A stretch of DNA of 64,000 nt from Streptomyces sp. CG1 (GTDB lineage Bacteria > Actinomycetota > Actinomycetes > Streptomycetales > Streptomycetaceae). The stretch covers positions 682,001 to 746,000 of the forward strand of contig NZ_CP163518.1 in assembly GCF_041080625.1 (NCBI RefSeq), given 5' to 3'. Numbering within the stretch: position 1 is the stretch's first letter; each line of letters opens with the position of its first letter. Shown piece by piece: positions 6,344 to 15,348 of the stretch. Below the pieces are notes generated by a model. It had not been told where the DNA came from. It worked only from the letters and a program-made list of their open reading frames with translations, and did no database searches. The translations under genes were made by a program, and so were the position numbers.

Positions 6344-8326
6344 TCATTTTGCGGGCGGCCTCTTCGCGATGTTCCGTACGGCGGCGTCTGCGAGCGACTG
6401 GGCGCCGTCGCACACCTTCGCGTTCTGCTGCCCCTGCTCCCGAAGGGTCAGCCGGAACAGTTCCACAGTCCGCTCGCCGACGGAGTCCGTGAACGTACGG
6501 TGCGGTGTGTAGACGACGCAGCTGTCGTTCCCCTCCTCCTTGGGGGAGACATAGCTGGTCGTTCCGGCGATCGGCGCGGGCCGTCCGTTGTCGGACAGGT
6601 CGTTGTCCTGCGTGAACTGCAGCTGCATGTAAGCGCGTTGGCCGTCGGGGCTCGCCCAGTCACAGGTCCAGTCGGCAAAGCCACGATGCTTCGGCTGCTG
6701 CTGAAGGCCGGGGACCTTCTTGAGCGCGGCCGGGTCCAGCACTGCGCAGGCGTTCAGCCGGCCCAGGGAGTCGGCGGGCCACGCAGCCGAACGCCGGGGT
6801 ACCGGGCCCTTGTCCAGCACCGTGACCGCGTAGTCGACGGCGGCATCCGACAGGGCACACGGGTCGGGCGCGCCTGCTCCGTCCCGCTTGCCGTTGACCA
6901 CGATCTGCTTGCGGTCGGGGGTCGTGATGAACCGCAGGCACTGGTCCCCGTCCCGCTTCAGGGACGCGACTTCGACGTTGCTGACTTTCCTGACGGCCAC
7001 GCCGCCGTCGAACTGCTGGACATCGTTGCTGAGGTCGACCTCGGCGTCGGCGATCTCGTCCCCGCCAGGGTTCAGCACCAGTACGTCGCACCGGTCCAAC
7101 TGTCCATAGGCCGGGGCAAGTTCGGTGTGGCCGAAACGGCTCAGCGACGCGGCATCCATCACCTTGCAGGGGTCGGCGCTCGGGGCGTCACCCATGGCAC
7201 CGGCCTGGGCCTGCGCCGTCCCCGAGGGTTTGGCGTCGAAGCGGTGCCCGGCGCCGCCCTTGTGCCCGAACGGCCACAGGCCGAAGAGAGCGAGCAGCCC
7301 TGTCGCGAGCCCGGCCACGGCCAGGGCCGCCGCCGTAATCGTCAGAGTGCGGCGCCGGCCAGTCAGCCGGCCACGCAGCTTCCGCGGCAGCCACAGCGTG
7401 AGGGACGGCAGGGTCTGCGTAGGGCGGAGCCGCAGCGTCGCCTGCGTCGCCCCCTTCTCGCTCCGGCTCTGGTGCTCATGGACGTATTCCTGGATGTGCG
7501 CGGGCGGCGGTGCGGCGCGCGTGAGCAGGGTGCGTGCCTCGGCGGCGTCCGGGCGGTCCCCGGGCTCGACCTGGAGCAGTGCGGTGAGCGGTGCGGTGAG
7601 CGGGCCTGCCTGCTGCGGTGCGTCCACATGACCTTCGAGGGCCCTGGCGAGATAGGCCATGACGTGCTGGAACTCCCCGTAGGGCGAGCGGCCTTCGACC
7701 GCCGCGAACAGGCTGGCGCCGAGGGAGAACACGTCGGCCTTCGCGTCCGGCGCCCTGCCCTTGGCCACCTCGGGGGCGAGATAGCGGGGCTTGCCGCGCA
7801 CCGTGCCCGTCGTGGTGTGCGTACCGGTTTGGGTGACCTCGCTCCACAGGGCCCGCGCGATCCCGAAGTCCGTCAGCCGTGCCACGCCGTCATCGGTGAC
7901 CAGGATGTTCTCCGGTGTCACATCGCCGTGCACCACTCCCTCACCGTGGGACTTCGCCAGCGCGGCCGCGATCTGGCCGCCGATCGAGCCGGCCTCCTGA
8001 GGGGAGAGCGGGCCGCGCTCGTCCACCAGCTGGGCCAGGCTGCGCGAAGGCACGTACTCCATGACGATCCAACAGGCGTCGCCCTCCGTGACGTAGTCGA
8101 ACACGGCTACGACGTTGGGGTGGTGCAGCCGCGCGGCGTAACGCGCTTCCTTCTTCAGTCGCTGGGCGGCCTTGGCGTCGTCCGGGCGGGCGCACTTGAC
8201 CGCGACACGCCGGTCCAGCAGTTCGTCGCGGGCCTGCCAGACGACGCCCATCCCGCCCCGGCCGATGGGCTCCTGCAGCCGATACCGGCCCCCGACCCTG
8301 TACCCGGCCTCCGGTGTCACCGGCAC
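6344..8326 (-). CDS. Receptor-type Ser/Thr protein kinase
   Basis: The protein has 660 residues from the chosen start. The N-terminal kinase domain (about residues 10-270) carries the Gly loop GRGGMGVVW, the ATP lysine VAVK (44), the catalytic loop HGDVTPEN (Asp135), DFG, and an APE-equivalent APEV. The loop has HGD and Thr instead of HRD and Lys, a variant of actinobacterial kinases that keeps the catalytic Asp. A single membrane helix lies near residues 330-355. The extracellular part contains two similar Cys-containing segments (DPCKVMDAASL and DPCALSDAAV) resembling sensor modules. A GTG at 8374 is possible, but the GTG at 8326 follows GGGAG at seven bases and lies beyond a palindrome at 8372-8389. 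It probably works with the adjacent FHA gene. Confidence 0.85.
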   Translation of the reverse strand: MPVTPEAGYRVGGRYRLQEPIGRGGMGVVWQARDELLDRRVAVKCARPDDAKAAQRLKKEARYAARLHHPNVVAVFDYVTEGDACWIVMEYVPSRSLAQLVDERGPLSPQEAGSIGGQIAAALAKSHGEGVVHGDVTPENILVTDDGVARLTDFGIARALWSEVTQTGTHTTTGTVRGKPRYLAPEVAKGRAPDAKADVFSLGASLFAAVEGRSPYGEFQHVMAYLARALEGHVDAPQQAGPLTAPLTALLQVEPGDRPDAAEARTLLTRAAPPPAHIQEYVHEHQSRSEKGATQATLRLRPTQTLPSLTLWLPRKLRGRLTGRRRTLTITAAALAVAGLATGLLALFGLWPFGHKGGAGHRFDAKPSGTAQAQAGAMGDAPSADPCKVMDAASLSRFGHTELAPAYGQLDRCDVLVLNPGGDEIADAEVDLSNDVQQFDGGVAVRKVSNVEVASLKRDGDQCLRFITTPDRKQIVVNGKRDGAGAPDPCALSDAAVDYAVTVLDKGPVPRRSAAWPADSLGRLNACAVLDPAALKKVPGLQQQPKHRGFADWTCDWASPDGQRAYMQLQFTQDNDLSDNGRPAPIAGTTSYVSPKEEGNDSCVVYTPHRTFTDSVGERTVELFRLTLREQGQQNAKVCDGAQSLADAAVRNIAKRPPAK

Positions 8327-8371
8327 CGCCCCGCTCCCTGCCCACACCGACACGCCTGGTCCCGTACGGGT

Positions 8372-8389
8372 CACAGAGTGTACTCAGTG
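8372..8389. promoter_or_regulatory. Palindrome upstream of the kinase
   Basis: CACAGAGT-GT-ACTCAGTG is an 18-base palindrome with one mismatch per arm, 46 bases before the preferred kinase start. It includes the alternative start at 8374, which makes that start less likely. Read on the minus strand it contains TACACT, a possible -10. Confidence 0.35.
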
Positions 8390-8578
8390 GCGATCAGCCC
8401 CAGGAGCCATCGGGCCGACCGTCACAGGATCCCCCCAGGAGCGCGACAGGGGCTGATGCCGTCGAACTGCCCCACGGAACAAGGCGATTGGCCGTCGTAC
8501 TGCTCGTCCGCAGGGACGCCGAGGGTGACCTGCGGCTGGGCGTCGCGGCGACCTCGGCGATGGTGCGGGCCCATACGG

Positions 8579-8613
8579 GCCTGGCCGGGGCCCTGAAGAG
8601 GCCCCGGCCAGGC
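8579..8613 (-). terminator. Hairpin terminator after the cyclophilin gene
   Basis: A perfect 14-bp stem (8579-8592 with 8600-8613) and seven-base loop lie about 90 bases after the cyclophilin stop at 8702. Nothing else in 8390-8701 looks coding. Confidence 0.75.
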
Positions 8614-8701
8614 ATGGTGATCCAAAGAAGAGCGCTGGGCCGCGCCCCGGATGGCTGACCGCGTGCCCTACCGAGTGGCCACGCGGGTGAGGTCAACGAC
8701 C

Positions 8702-9193
8702 TCAGACCAACCGTGCGGACACGATCGTCACGGGCTCCGCCGGCACATCCCCGTGCCCGCCTCGGGACGTGGTGCGCACTCCCTCGATCGCATCCACCAC
8801 CTCGGTGCCCGCGGCAACCTTGCCGAACACCGCGTAACCCCAGCCGTCCTGGCCCGGGTAGTTCAGAAAATCGTTGTTGTTGGTGTTGATGAAGAACTGT
8901 GCGCTCGCCGAGTGCGGGTCCGACGTCCGCGCCATCGCCACCGTGTACTTGTCGTTGCGCAGGCCGTTCTTGGCTTCGTTCTCCACCCGCTGCGGTGCAG
9001 CCTTCTGCTGCATGTCCGCGGTCATGCCGCCGCCCTGCACCATGAATCCGGAGATCACCCGGTGGAAGATGGTGCCGTCGTAGTGACCGGACTGGACATA
9101 CTCGATGAAGTTCGCCACCGTCTTCGGTGCCTTCGACTCGTCGAGCTCCAGGGTGATGTCCCCGACGGAGGTATTCAGCAAAACTGTGGTCAT
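8702..9193 (-). CDS. Peptidyl-prolyl cis-trans isomerase, cyclophilin type
   Basis: This is a complete 163-residue cytoplasmic cyclophilin of the bacterial PpiB type, which speeds proline isomerisation during folding. Recognisable parts are VGDITLELDESKAPKTVANF (N-terminal strands and helix), FHRVISGFMVQGGG with the catalytic Arg and the Gln/Phe core, ASAQFFIN, and FGKVAAGTEVVDAI. There is no signal peptide. The ATG at 9193 is where family members start. Upstream frame extension has no homology. TACGAT lies six bases before the ATG and a clear ribosome site is missing, so the transcript may be leaderless. A strong hairpin follows the gene. Confidence 0.9.
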   Translation of the reverse strand: MTTVLLNTSVGDITLELDESKAPKTVANFIEYVQSGHYDGTIFHRVISGFMVQGGGMTADMQQKAAPQRVENEAKNGLRNDKYTVAMARTSDPHSASAQFFINTNNNDFLNYPGQDGWGYAVFGKVAAGTEVVDAIEGVRTTSRGGHGDVPAEPVTIVSARLV

Positions 9194-9374
9194 TCGGCCA
9201 TCGTATGTCTCCGGCTCGAAGAACCACGGGAACGGCCCGAAGCCCTTCGAGTCCGTGTCCGGCGAGCATGTTCGCTTCACGGGCGACGGCCGGCCTAATA
9301 CACTTCCGGGCGACGTGAGCTGGACCACACATCTGGAGGGCTTCCGCCGCGGCCGATGGAAGCGTAGGTTCCGT

Positions 9375-9545
9375 TTACCCCGCGAGAGTGTCCTTGAGGG
9401 CCGCGAGAGCGTCCTTGAGGGCGCCGGTCCGCCACTCCCGGGGCGGCGGACCAGCGGGGGCCAAAACTGCACACATCATCGGGCCGGGCCACAGCCCGGC
9501 GGCGCGCCCTTCCCCCTTGATCAGCGACAGATCGAACGCGAGGAC
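9375..9545 (-). pseudogene. C-terminal remnant of an unidentified gene
   Basis: Between TGA (9546-9548) and TAA (9375-9377) one frame reads as ordinary protein: VLAFDLSLIKGEGRAAGLWPG, MMCAVLAPAG, then EWRTGALKDALAALKDTLAG. It has good actinobacterial codon character, yet it is only 56 codons and lacks its beginning. I do not recognise the family. It may be the tail of a gene whose upstream part was lost or frameshifted. The last 15 residues come from a tandem 21-base repeat. Confidence 0.35.
9381..9422. repeat. Two-copy 21-base tandem repeat
   Basis: Units 9381-9401 and 9402-9422 differ at one base (CGCGAGAGTG versus CGCGAGAGCG, then the same remainder). On the minus strand each unit encodes a heptad of the ALKDxLA type, so a coding duplication is likely. 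Confidence 0.6.
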
Positions 9546-9683
9546 TCAGCCAAGTGAAGGTGCGTCGCCCTTGCCTCTTGGGTGGCCGCCGGTGCCCCAC
9601 GGCGACTAGGGTTGCGATAAGCGATTGCTCAGTCACTCCGGGTGCCCTATGGGCGGCGATGCCAGGAGAGAGGCGAGGAGCCC

Positions 9684-10496
9684 GTGCCTGTCGTCGATGT
9701 GTGGATGCAGCACCCCACGCTCCGTCACTCCAACCACGAGATGTTCGAGTCGTTGCGCCGCTGGACGGGGCAGGGGCTCCTGGAGGAGCCACTGCCGGTC
9801 AAAGCCACGGTGGCCGCCATGGCCGCGGCAGACGTGGAGATCGGCCTTTCGGCGGCCTGGTACGGCCCGCAGGGCCCGCTGATCAGCAACGACGAGGTGG
9901 CCGAGTTCGTCGCCCAGTCCGGCGGACGGCTGCGCGGGGTCGCCGGCGTGGACCTCACCCGGCCCGTCCAGGCCGTACGCGAGCTGCGCCGCGCGGTTGA
10001 GGACCTCGGCTTCCTGGCCCTGCGGATCGTGCCCTGGCTGTGGCAACTGCCGCCCACCGACCGGCTGTACTACCCGCTGTACGCCGCCTGCGTCGACCTC
10101 GGTATCCCCTTCTGCACCCAGGTCGGCCACACCGGCCCACTGCGCCCCTCCGAAACCGGCCGCCCCATCCCCTACATCGACCAGGTCGCACTCGACTTCC
10201 CCGAACTGACCATCGTGTGCGGGCACATCGGCTACCCGTGGACCACGGAGATGATCGCCGTGGCCGACAAACACGCCAACGTCTACATCGACACCAGCGC
10301 CTACACCGCCCGCCGCTACCCGCGAGAACTGGTCGATCATCTGCGCGGCCGGGGCCGCAGGAAGGTGCTGTTCGGCACCAACTACCCCATGATCACCCCC
10401 GCCCAGGCGCTGGAACACCTCGGCGATCTCGATCTGGACGAAGAAGCCACCGAGCTGTTCCTGTCCGGGAACGCCCGCCGGGTCTTCAGCCTGTGA
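9684..10496 (+). CDS. Divergent amidohydrolase (Amidohydrolase_2 type) lacking the N-terminal HxH
   Basis: This 270-residue TIM-barrel protein matches Amidohydrolase_2 in its later motifs: VAGVDLTRP, IPFCTQVGHTG, VCGHIGYPW with the conserved His, VYIDTSAYTARRYP, and KVLFGTNYPM, the FGTD[WF]P-like motif. The first strand reads VVDVWMQHPT where family members have D-x-H-x-H, so two metal ligands are absent and the final Asp is Asn (TNYP). It may use another metal arrangement, or have become a decarboxylase or a non-enzyme. The GTG at 9684 is preceded by GAGGAG, though only three bases away; the ATG at 9705 is an alternative. It stands alone. A normal relative with HxH lies at 28956-29831. Confidence 0.75.
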   Translation: MPVVDVWMQHPTLRHSNHEMFESLRRWTGQGLLEEPLPVKATVAAMAAADVEIGLSAAWYGPQGPLISNDEVAEFVAQSGGRLRGVAGVDLTRPVQAVRELRRAVEDLGFLALRIVPWLWQLPPTDRLYYPLYAACVDLGIPFCTQVGHTGPLRPSETGRPIPYIDQVALDFPELTIVCGHIGYPWTTEMIAVADKHANVYIDTSAYTARRYPRELVDHLRGRGRRKVLFGTNYPMITPAQALEHLGDLDLDEEATELFLSGNARRVFSL

Positions 10497-10747
10497 TCGC
10501 ACAGGTCCGCCCGGCCCAGCTCCCGACTGCGCGGCACCCGGGTCGACAATCGGAGGCGTTCCGTGAGAATACGATCACGCTCCGCAAGTTCACGACTCGG
10601 CCTTCACCGGACCGCGTGCGACGGGACGCACCAGGCGATCATTACCGCATGATGAGGCCAAATTCGCGCGACATGGCGTGATGACTCTGGAACGCTGACG
10701 CCCCGGATGCGGTGCGGACGGTCTGCGCCGGCAAGGAGTGGTGACCA

Positions 10748-11392
10748 GTGGGATTCACGCTTGAGGGCCCGGTTCTCGAAGGATCGCTCGTACGTCTGGA
10801 GCCCCTGAGTCATCGCCATGCCGCAGACCTGGCCGCTTCGGCGGAGGAGGACCGAAGCGCATACCGGTTCACATGGGTGCCACGGGCGAACGAGGTCGAG
10901 GAGTACATCGACCTCCAGCTCGCTCGTGCCGCTGCCGGAAAACTCGCTCCGTATGCGCAGGTCGAGAAGTCATCAGGGCGGGCCGTGGGAGCCAGCTCCT
11001 ACTGGGATCCGCGTCTGTGGCCGGCCGGGGACCGCCTCTGTGCGATCGAGGTCGGTTTCACCTGGCTGGCGGCGTCGGCTCTGGGCACGGGGCTGAACAC
11101 CGAGGCCAAGTACCTGCTGTTCCGGCACGCGTTCGAGAACTGGGGCGTGGCGCGCGTCGACTTGAAGACGGACGCACGCAACAGCCGTTCGCGAGCGGCC
11201 ATAGAGAAGGTGGGGGCACGGTTCGAGGGCGTCCTGCGGAACTGGTCGATGTCGTGGGTGCCGGGCGAGGACGGTCTGCTCCGCGATTCTGCGATCTTCT
11301 CGATCACCGCGGCGGAGTGGCCCGACTGCCGTACACACCTGGAACGGCGACTGGCCCGGTCCAGGACCGCCGGAGCGGCGTCGACATCCTGA
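10748..11392 (+). CDS. GNAT-family N-acetyltransferase (RimJ/RimL type)
   Basis: This 214-residue protein begins with [19 protein letters not shown], the usual first strand and helix of RimJ/RimL-like acetyltransferases. It contains the acyl-CoA region at [29 protein letters not shown] and the later [25 protein letters not shown]. Such enzymes transfer acetyl from acetyl-CoA to an amino group of a protein N-terminus, amino acid or antibiotic; the substrate cannot be told. In place of the classical Q-x-x-G-x-G/A the loop reads ASALGTG. The GTG at 10748 follows AAGGAG. It is a single-gene unit with weak hairpins downstream. Confidence 0.85.
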   Translation: MGFTLEGPVLEGSLVRLEPLSHRHAADLAASAEEDRSAYRFTWVPRANEVEEYIDLQLARAAAGKLAPYAQVEKSSGRAVGASSYWDPRLWPAGDRLCAIEVGFTWLAASALGTGLNTEAKYLLFRHAFENWGVARVDLKTDARNSRSRAAIEKVGARFEGVLRNWSMSWVPGEDGLLRDSAIFSITAAEWPDCRTHLERRLARSRTAGAASTS

Positions 11393-11450
11393 CCCACTCA
11401 CCGGACAGCTGACGGCAACCCGACAGAGACCGCGCCGAGCGACGGGACGT

Positions 11451-11471
11451 TCTCCCCCTGATACCGGGAGA
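11451..11471. terminator. Weak hairpin after the acetyltransferase
   Basis: TCTCCC and GGGAGA pair around a nine-base loop, 58 bases after the stop at 11392. The stem is short; termination is only possible. Confidence 0.3.
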
Positions 11472-11472
11472 G

Positions 11473-11487
11473 CTGACGGGACGTCAG
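11473..11487. repeat. Perfect 15-base palindrome upstream of the GntP promoter
   Basis: CTGACG-GGA-CGTCAG lies 22 bases before the putative -35 of the permease gene. It could be an operator for a gluconate-type regulator that is not encoded nearby. Confidence 0.35.
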
Positions 11488-11508
11488 ATCACCGTCTGTG
11501 CAGACCCA

Positions 11509-11537
11509 TTGACCTTGATCGTCCACATCCTTAGCCT
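11509..11537 (+). promoter_or_regulatory. Putative promoter of the GntP permease
   Basis: TTGACC and TAGCCT are spaced by 17 bases, close to the Streptomyces vegetative consensus. The start codon is about 80 bases downstream. Confidence 0.4.
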
Positions 11538-11618
11538 CCATCCTCATATGTAGACGCTCCAATCTCGTCCGAGGACCTGGTTCATAGAGGCGATCGCGGT
11601 GCAAAGGGGAACTGGCCC

Positions 11619-12956
11619 ATGCCACTTGTCGTCGTAGCCATCGGCGTGCTGATCCTGCTCTTCCTGATGACAAAGCTGAAGCTCAACAGCTTCGCCGCCC
11701 TGCTGCTGGTGGCCGTGGGAGTCGGCCTCGTCCGGGGCATCCCGCTGGAGAAGATCCCCGACGTGCTCTCCGAGGGCATCGGCGGGCAGATCGGCGACAC
11801 CATGCTCACCATCGGGCTCGGCGCGATGGTCGGCCGGGTGATGGGTGATTCCGGCGCCGCCCAGCGGATCGCCGGCAGACTGCTCGAGCTCTGCGGCCCT
11901 CGCTGGGTTCAGCTCGCCATGGTGCTGTCCGCCATGCTGATCGGCGTCACCATGTTCTACGAGGTCGCCTTCGTCATCATCGTGCCGGTCGCCTTCACCC
12001 TCGTACGCGTCACCCGGGCGAATCTGCTGTGGGTCGGGCTGCCGATGTCGATCGCCCTGTCCACCATGCACAGCTTCCTACCGCCGCACCCCGGCCCGAC
12101 CTCGGTCGCCGCTACCTTCCACGCCTCGGTCGGACTGACCCTGTTCTACGGCCTGTTCATCGCCGTCCCGGCCGGTGCGCTGATCGCTCTGATCTGGCCG
12201 CGTCTTCCGTTCATCCGGAGGATGGACCCCTCCATACCCACCGGCCTGGTCAGTGACCGCGTCTTCACCGACGAGGAGATGCCTGGCATGGGCTGGTCGC
12301 TGTCGGTCGCCCTGCTGCCCGTGGTGCTCATCGCCGGAGCCGCGGTGACCGACCTGGCCACCTCCGGGTCGGGGCCCGTCCTGCACTTCATCGCCTTCAT
12401 CGGTTCCGCTCCCATCGCCCTGCTGCTCACGCTGGCCATCGCGATCTGGGCGTTCGGCCCGCGGATCGGCCGCAGTCTGGACGAGGTCAGCGCGTCCTGT
12501 CGGTCGGCCGCCCAGGCGATGGCGATGATCCTGCTCGTGATCGGAGCGGGCGGCGCGTTCAAGCAGGTCCTCGTGGACGGCGGGATCTCGGACTACATCA
12601 AGAACGCCACCCACGGCTGGTCACTGTCGCCGATCGTCCTCGCCTGGCTCATCGCGGCCATTCTCCGCGTGGCCCTGGGCTCGGCGACGGTCGCCGTCGT
12701 CACCGCCTCGGGCGTGGCGCTGCCTCTGCTCGCCGGCAGCGGAGTCCACCCGGAGATCATGGTCCTCGCCATCTCCTGCGGATCGATCGCCTTCTCGCAC
12801 GTCAACGACCCGGGATTCTGGATGTTCAAGGAGTACTTCAACCTGTCCGTCATCGACGCGATCAAGGCACGCACCACCTATACGACCGTGCTCGCGGTCC
12901 TCGGCCTCGGCGGTGTCCTCGCCATGGAGTCGATCGTGGACGCCCTCAACGTGTGA
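11619..12956 (+). CDS. GntP-family gluconate/H+ symporter
   Basis: This 445-residue membrane protein has about 12-14 hydrophobic helices. It shows the GntP landmarks: an N-terminal LNSFAALLLVAVGVGLVRGIP, GLGAMVGRVMGDSGAAQRIA, FLPPHPGPTSVA, and the C-terminal SCGSIAFSHVNDPGFWMFKEYF with GSATVAVVTA before it. The family imports gluconate and related sugar acids with protons. The ATG at 11619 follows AGGGGA. No gluconate kinase or GntR regulator adjoins it, so the sugar acid would be metabolised by enzymes encoded elsewhere. Substrates such as idonate or fructuronate are equally possible. Confidence 0.9.
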   Translation: MPLVVVAIGVLILLFLMTKLKLNSFAALLLVAVGVGLVRGIPLEKIPDVLSEGIGGQIGDTMLTIGLGAMVGRVMGDSGAAQRIAGRLLELCGPRWVQLAMVLSAMLIGVTMFYEVAFVIIVPVAFTLVRVTRANLLWVGLPMSIALSTMHSFLPPHPGPTSVAATFHASVGLTLFYGLFIAVPAGALIALIWPRLPFIRRMDPSIPTGLVSDRVFTDEEMPGMGWSLSVALLPVVLIAGAAVTDLATSGSGPVLHFIAFIGSAPIALLLTLAIAIWAFGPRIGRSLDEVSASCRSAAQAMAMILLVIGAGGAFKQVLVDGGISDYIKNATHGWSLSPIVLAWLIAAILRVALGSATVAVVTASGVALPLLAGSGVHPEIMVLAISCGSIAFSHVNDPGFWMFKEYFNLSVIDAIKARTTYTTVLAVLGLGGVLAMESIVDALNV

Positions 12957-13052
12957 GCGCGGGCACGGGGGCGGATCGCGAAGTGACTCATATCTTCCCT
13001 TACTTCAGGCAGGACTTGCGGACCAGGTGTGACTATGTGATGAAATCTGCCG

Positions 13053-14291
13053 ATGCGTACCCCCCACATACACACGCATCAATCTGCTCAGTCGGACGGG
13101 CCACCCACCGCTCGGGTTCCGTCCGGCCGCAATCCATACGACGAATTGGCGTCGCTGGCGGACAATCCGCTGGACGACTTCCTGACCGAGGACGACGCGG
13201 AGGCCGAGCGGAACGACGAAGAGCCCTGGGAGCCACCCAATCACCGGCGCGGCAGCCGCCGTCGTAATCGCGCCACGGGTCTGACCACCATCGCCCGATT
13301 TCTCGTCTGGGTGCTGACCCTTGTCTGCCTCGTCGTCCTGGCCGACCGGTGGGCGCTGCTCTACGCCGAGCACAAGGCCGCCCAACGGCTCAAGGACTCC
13401 ATGCATCTCGCCGCGGCGCCCGAGGTCTCGATCGGCGGGTTTCCCTTCCTGACGCAGGTGGCCGCCGGGCGCCTGGACTCGGTCCGGGTCACCGTCCCCG
13501 ACATCCCGGCCCACCGAGTCACCCTCACCCAGGTCACCGCGACCGCCAACGACATCCGCATCGACGGCGACGGACCGACCTCGGTACGCGGCGCGCTCGT
13601 TCGCCGGATGCATGGCCAGGTTCTGCTGTCGTTCGCCGACATGAACCGTGAACTCGGCTCCTCGCAGGTGGCCTTCACGGCCCAAGGCCCCGGCAGCGTG
13701 CAAGCCCGGGGCACCCTGCGCATCGCGGGCCGCGCCCTGAGCGTACGAGCCGATGCCCAGATCCGGCGCGAGGGAGAGCGCGGCATCGCGACCTCCATCG
13801 ACGGCATACAGCTCGACATCGACGACCTCGCGACGTACCGGCCCGGCACCTCGCCCTCCGAGGGCCTCCATCTCACCCCTGCCTCAGCGCGCCGTCTCGC
13901 CCGGGAGGCCGATCAGATCAAGGCCATGCTGACGGTCCCGGCGATCGTGCACCGCCTGGGTGTCCCCGACAGCGTGGTGAGCGCCGCGCTCCACGACGAG
14001 GACAAACTTCATCAACTCACCGGTGCGCCGCGCTTCCTGCACGATCTGACCAGGATCAACCTCGTGGACGTGGCGCTCGCCCACCCGAGCCTGCTCAAGC
14101 GCCTGGGCCTCGACCTGTCCCTGCTCACCACCCTGACCAAACTCACCCGGCCCCAGATCGCCGACCGCTTCTCCTTCGCCTTCCAGCTCCCGAAACCGCC
14201 GGGAGGCGCGCTGCAGGTGCAGCGCGTGTCCGTGGACAAGGACGGCATCCGCGCCGACGTGTCGGGGACGGGACTGCTTCTGGGCCACTGA
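13053..14291 (+). CDS. LmeA-family (DUF2993) phospholipid-binding protein
   Basis: The product has 412 residues. An unusually long hydrophilic acidic N-terminus (about residues 1-75, including DDFLTEDDAEAERNDEE) precedes one membrane helix (about 80-97). A DUF2993 domain follows, starting at VSIGGFPFLTQVAAGRLDSVRVTVPDIPA and repeating a long-strand pattern. In mycobacteria LmeA binds phospholipid and supports lipomannan maturation at the envelope; here an envelope lipid-binding role is inferred from family. The domain is interrupted by an Ala/Leu-rich helical insert (about residues 285-365), and the strand pattern resumes at RVSVDKDGIRADVSGTGLLL. The ATG at 13053 has only a weak ribosome site. 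It converges with the asparaginase gene. Confidence 0.8.
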   Translation: MRTPHIHTHQSAQSDGPPTARVPSGRNPYDELASLADNPLDDFLTEDDAEAERNDEEPWEPPNHRRGSRRRNRATGLTTIARFLVWVLTLVCLVVLADRWALLYAEHKAAQRLKDSMHLAAAPEVSIGGFPFLTQVAAGRLDSVRVTVPDIPAHRVTLTQVTATANDIRIDGDGPTSVRGALVRRMHGQVLLSFADMNRELGSSQVAFTAQGPGSVQARGTLRIAGRALSVRADAQIRREGERGIATSIDGIQLDIDDLATYRPGTSPSEGLHLTPASARRLAREADQIKAMLTVPAIVHRLGVPDSVVSAALHDEDKLHQLTGAPRFLHDLTRINLVDVALAHPSLLKRLGLDLSLLTTLTKLTRPQIADRFSFAFQLPKPPGGALQVQRVSVDKDGIRADVSGTGLLLGH

Positions 14292-14355
14292 AGTCACCGT
14301 TCGTACGAGCAGGCACCTGATCTGCACCCGACGGCATCCCGTTGCCGGCGCGGCC

Positions 14356-15348
14356 TCAGCCCCGGAGGGCGAACACCTCCGCGATGTCACCGCGCCCGGC
14401 GCCGGCCGCCAGGAGCAGCCGGAGCAGCACCCGGGCCTTGTACGGATCGAGGAATCCGCCGTCGATCAGCCCGCGCCGCCGCAGGTCCTGCTCCGAGCCG
14501 GGCGCGCTGTAGGTATGCCGCAGGACCGAACCGCTCCCGGTGCGCGAGGTCAGCACGACCGGCATCTGCTCGGCCAGCGCGCCGAGCCGGGGCGCGAGCA
14601 CGCCGGGTACGTGACCGACGCCGAAGCCGGCGACGACCAGCCCGCTGTGTGTGGTCTCGAGCCCCTGCAGTTGCGTGCCGTCGTCGTCCAGCGTGACCAC
14701 GTGCAGGGCGACGCGCGCGGCCTCGAGCCGCTCCCGGTCGAACCCGGCCGACAGCGGCTCGTGCCGGGGCGGGGCGAGGAGCATCCGTACCCGGCCCTCG
14801 ACGACGTGCCCGAGCGGACCGGTACTCGGCGAGGCGAAGGTCGCGGTGTTCGTGCTGTGCGTCTTGCGGACCCATCTCGCCGCGTGCACCTCGTCGTTGA
14901 GGACGACCAGCGCACCCGCGCCGCGCGCCTCCCGCGCCATGGCGACACGCACGGCGGCGAGTACGTTGCCCGGCCCGTCCGCCCCCGCCATGGCGGGCTG
15001 TCGCATCGCGCCGGTCAGCACGAACGGCGCCTCGTGCGGCCACACCAGGTCGGCCAGGAAGCCCGTCTCCTCCAGGGTGTCGGTGCCCTGTGTGACGACG
15101 ACGCCGTCCGCCCCCTCGGCCACGGCCCCCGAGGCGACGGCGATGACATCGAGGACCTGCGCGAACGTGAGACTTCCGCTCGGCACGGCATGCACGTCCC
15201 GTACGTCCAGAGGGACCCCCAGTTCCGCCAGGCCCGGTACGGCCGCGGTGATCTCGGCACCGCTCAGCCGCGCTCCCCGCGCGGTGCCCGGCACCGATAT
15301 CGTTCCCCCAAGTGCCAGCAGTACGACGCTCAACACCCGCCCCCTCAC
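14356..15348 (-). CDS. Type I/II L-asparaginase
   Basis: This 330-residue enzyme hydrolyses asparagine to aspartate and ammonia. Both active-site motifs are present: VVLLALGGTIS near the start, with the nucleophilic Thr, and ADGVVVTQGTDTLEET with the second Thr, Asp and downstream Lys/Glu system. No signal peptide is convincing, so it is probably cytoplasmic; the opening residues merely form the first strand. The GTG at 15348 gives the full reading. GTG or TTG a few codons later, downstream of AGGGGG, are alternatives that would trim four or five residues. It is transcribed away from the small gene at 15471. Confidence 0.88.
   Translation of the reverse strand: MRGRVLSVVLLALGGTISVPGTARGARLSGAEITAAVPGLAELGVPLDVRDVHAVPSGSLTFAQVLDVIAVASGAVAEGADGVVVTQGTDTLEETGFLADLVWPHEAPFVLTGAMRQPAMAGADGPGNVLAAVRVAMAREARGAGALVVLNDEVHAARWVRKTHSTNTATFASPSTGPLGHVVEGRVRMLLAPPRHEPLSAGFDRERLEAARVALHVVTLDDDGTQLQGLETTHSGLVVAGFGVGHVPGVLAPRLGALAEQMPVVLTSRTGSGSVLRHTYSAPGSEQDLRRRGLIDGGFLDPYKARVLLRLLLAAGAGRGDIAEVFALRG

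Larger units (their letters stand above)
9194..9683. other. 490-base region between cyclophilin and amidohydrolase
   Basis: Apart from the coding remnant and tandem repeat described separately, I see no gene. The last 100 bases should contain the promoter of the amidohydrolase; no convincing -35/-10 pair was found. Confidence 0.4.

Noticed and set aside
5951..8596. An 881-codon plus-strand open frame opposite the Ser/Thr kinase and FHA genes
   Set aside because: It is antisense to clearly recognised motifs and its translation is Arg/Gly/Val-rich without domains; long antisense frames are expected at this GC content.
11619..12956. Gluconate utilisation operon
   Set aside because: Only the permease is present; no kinase or GntR regulator is adjacent.
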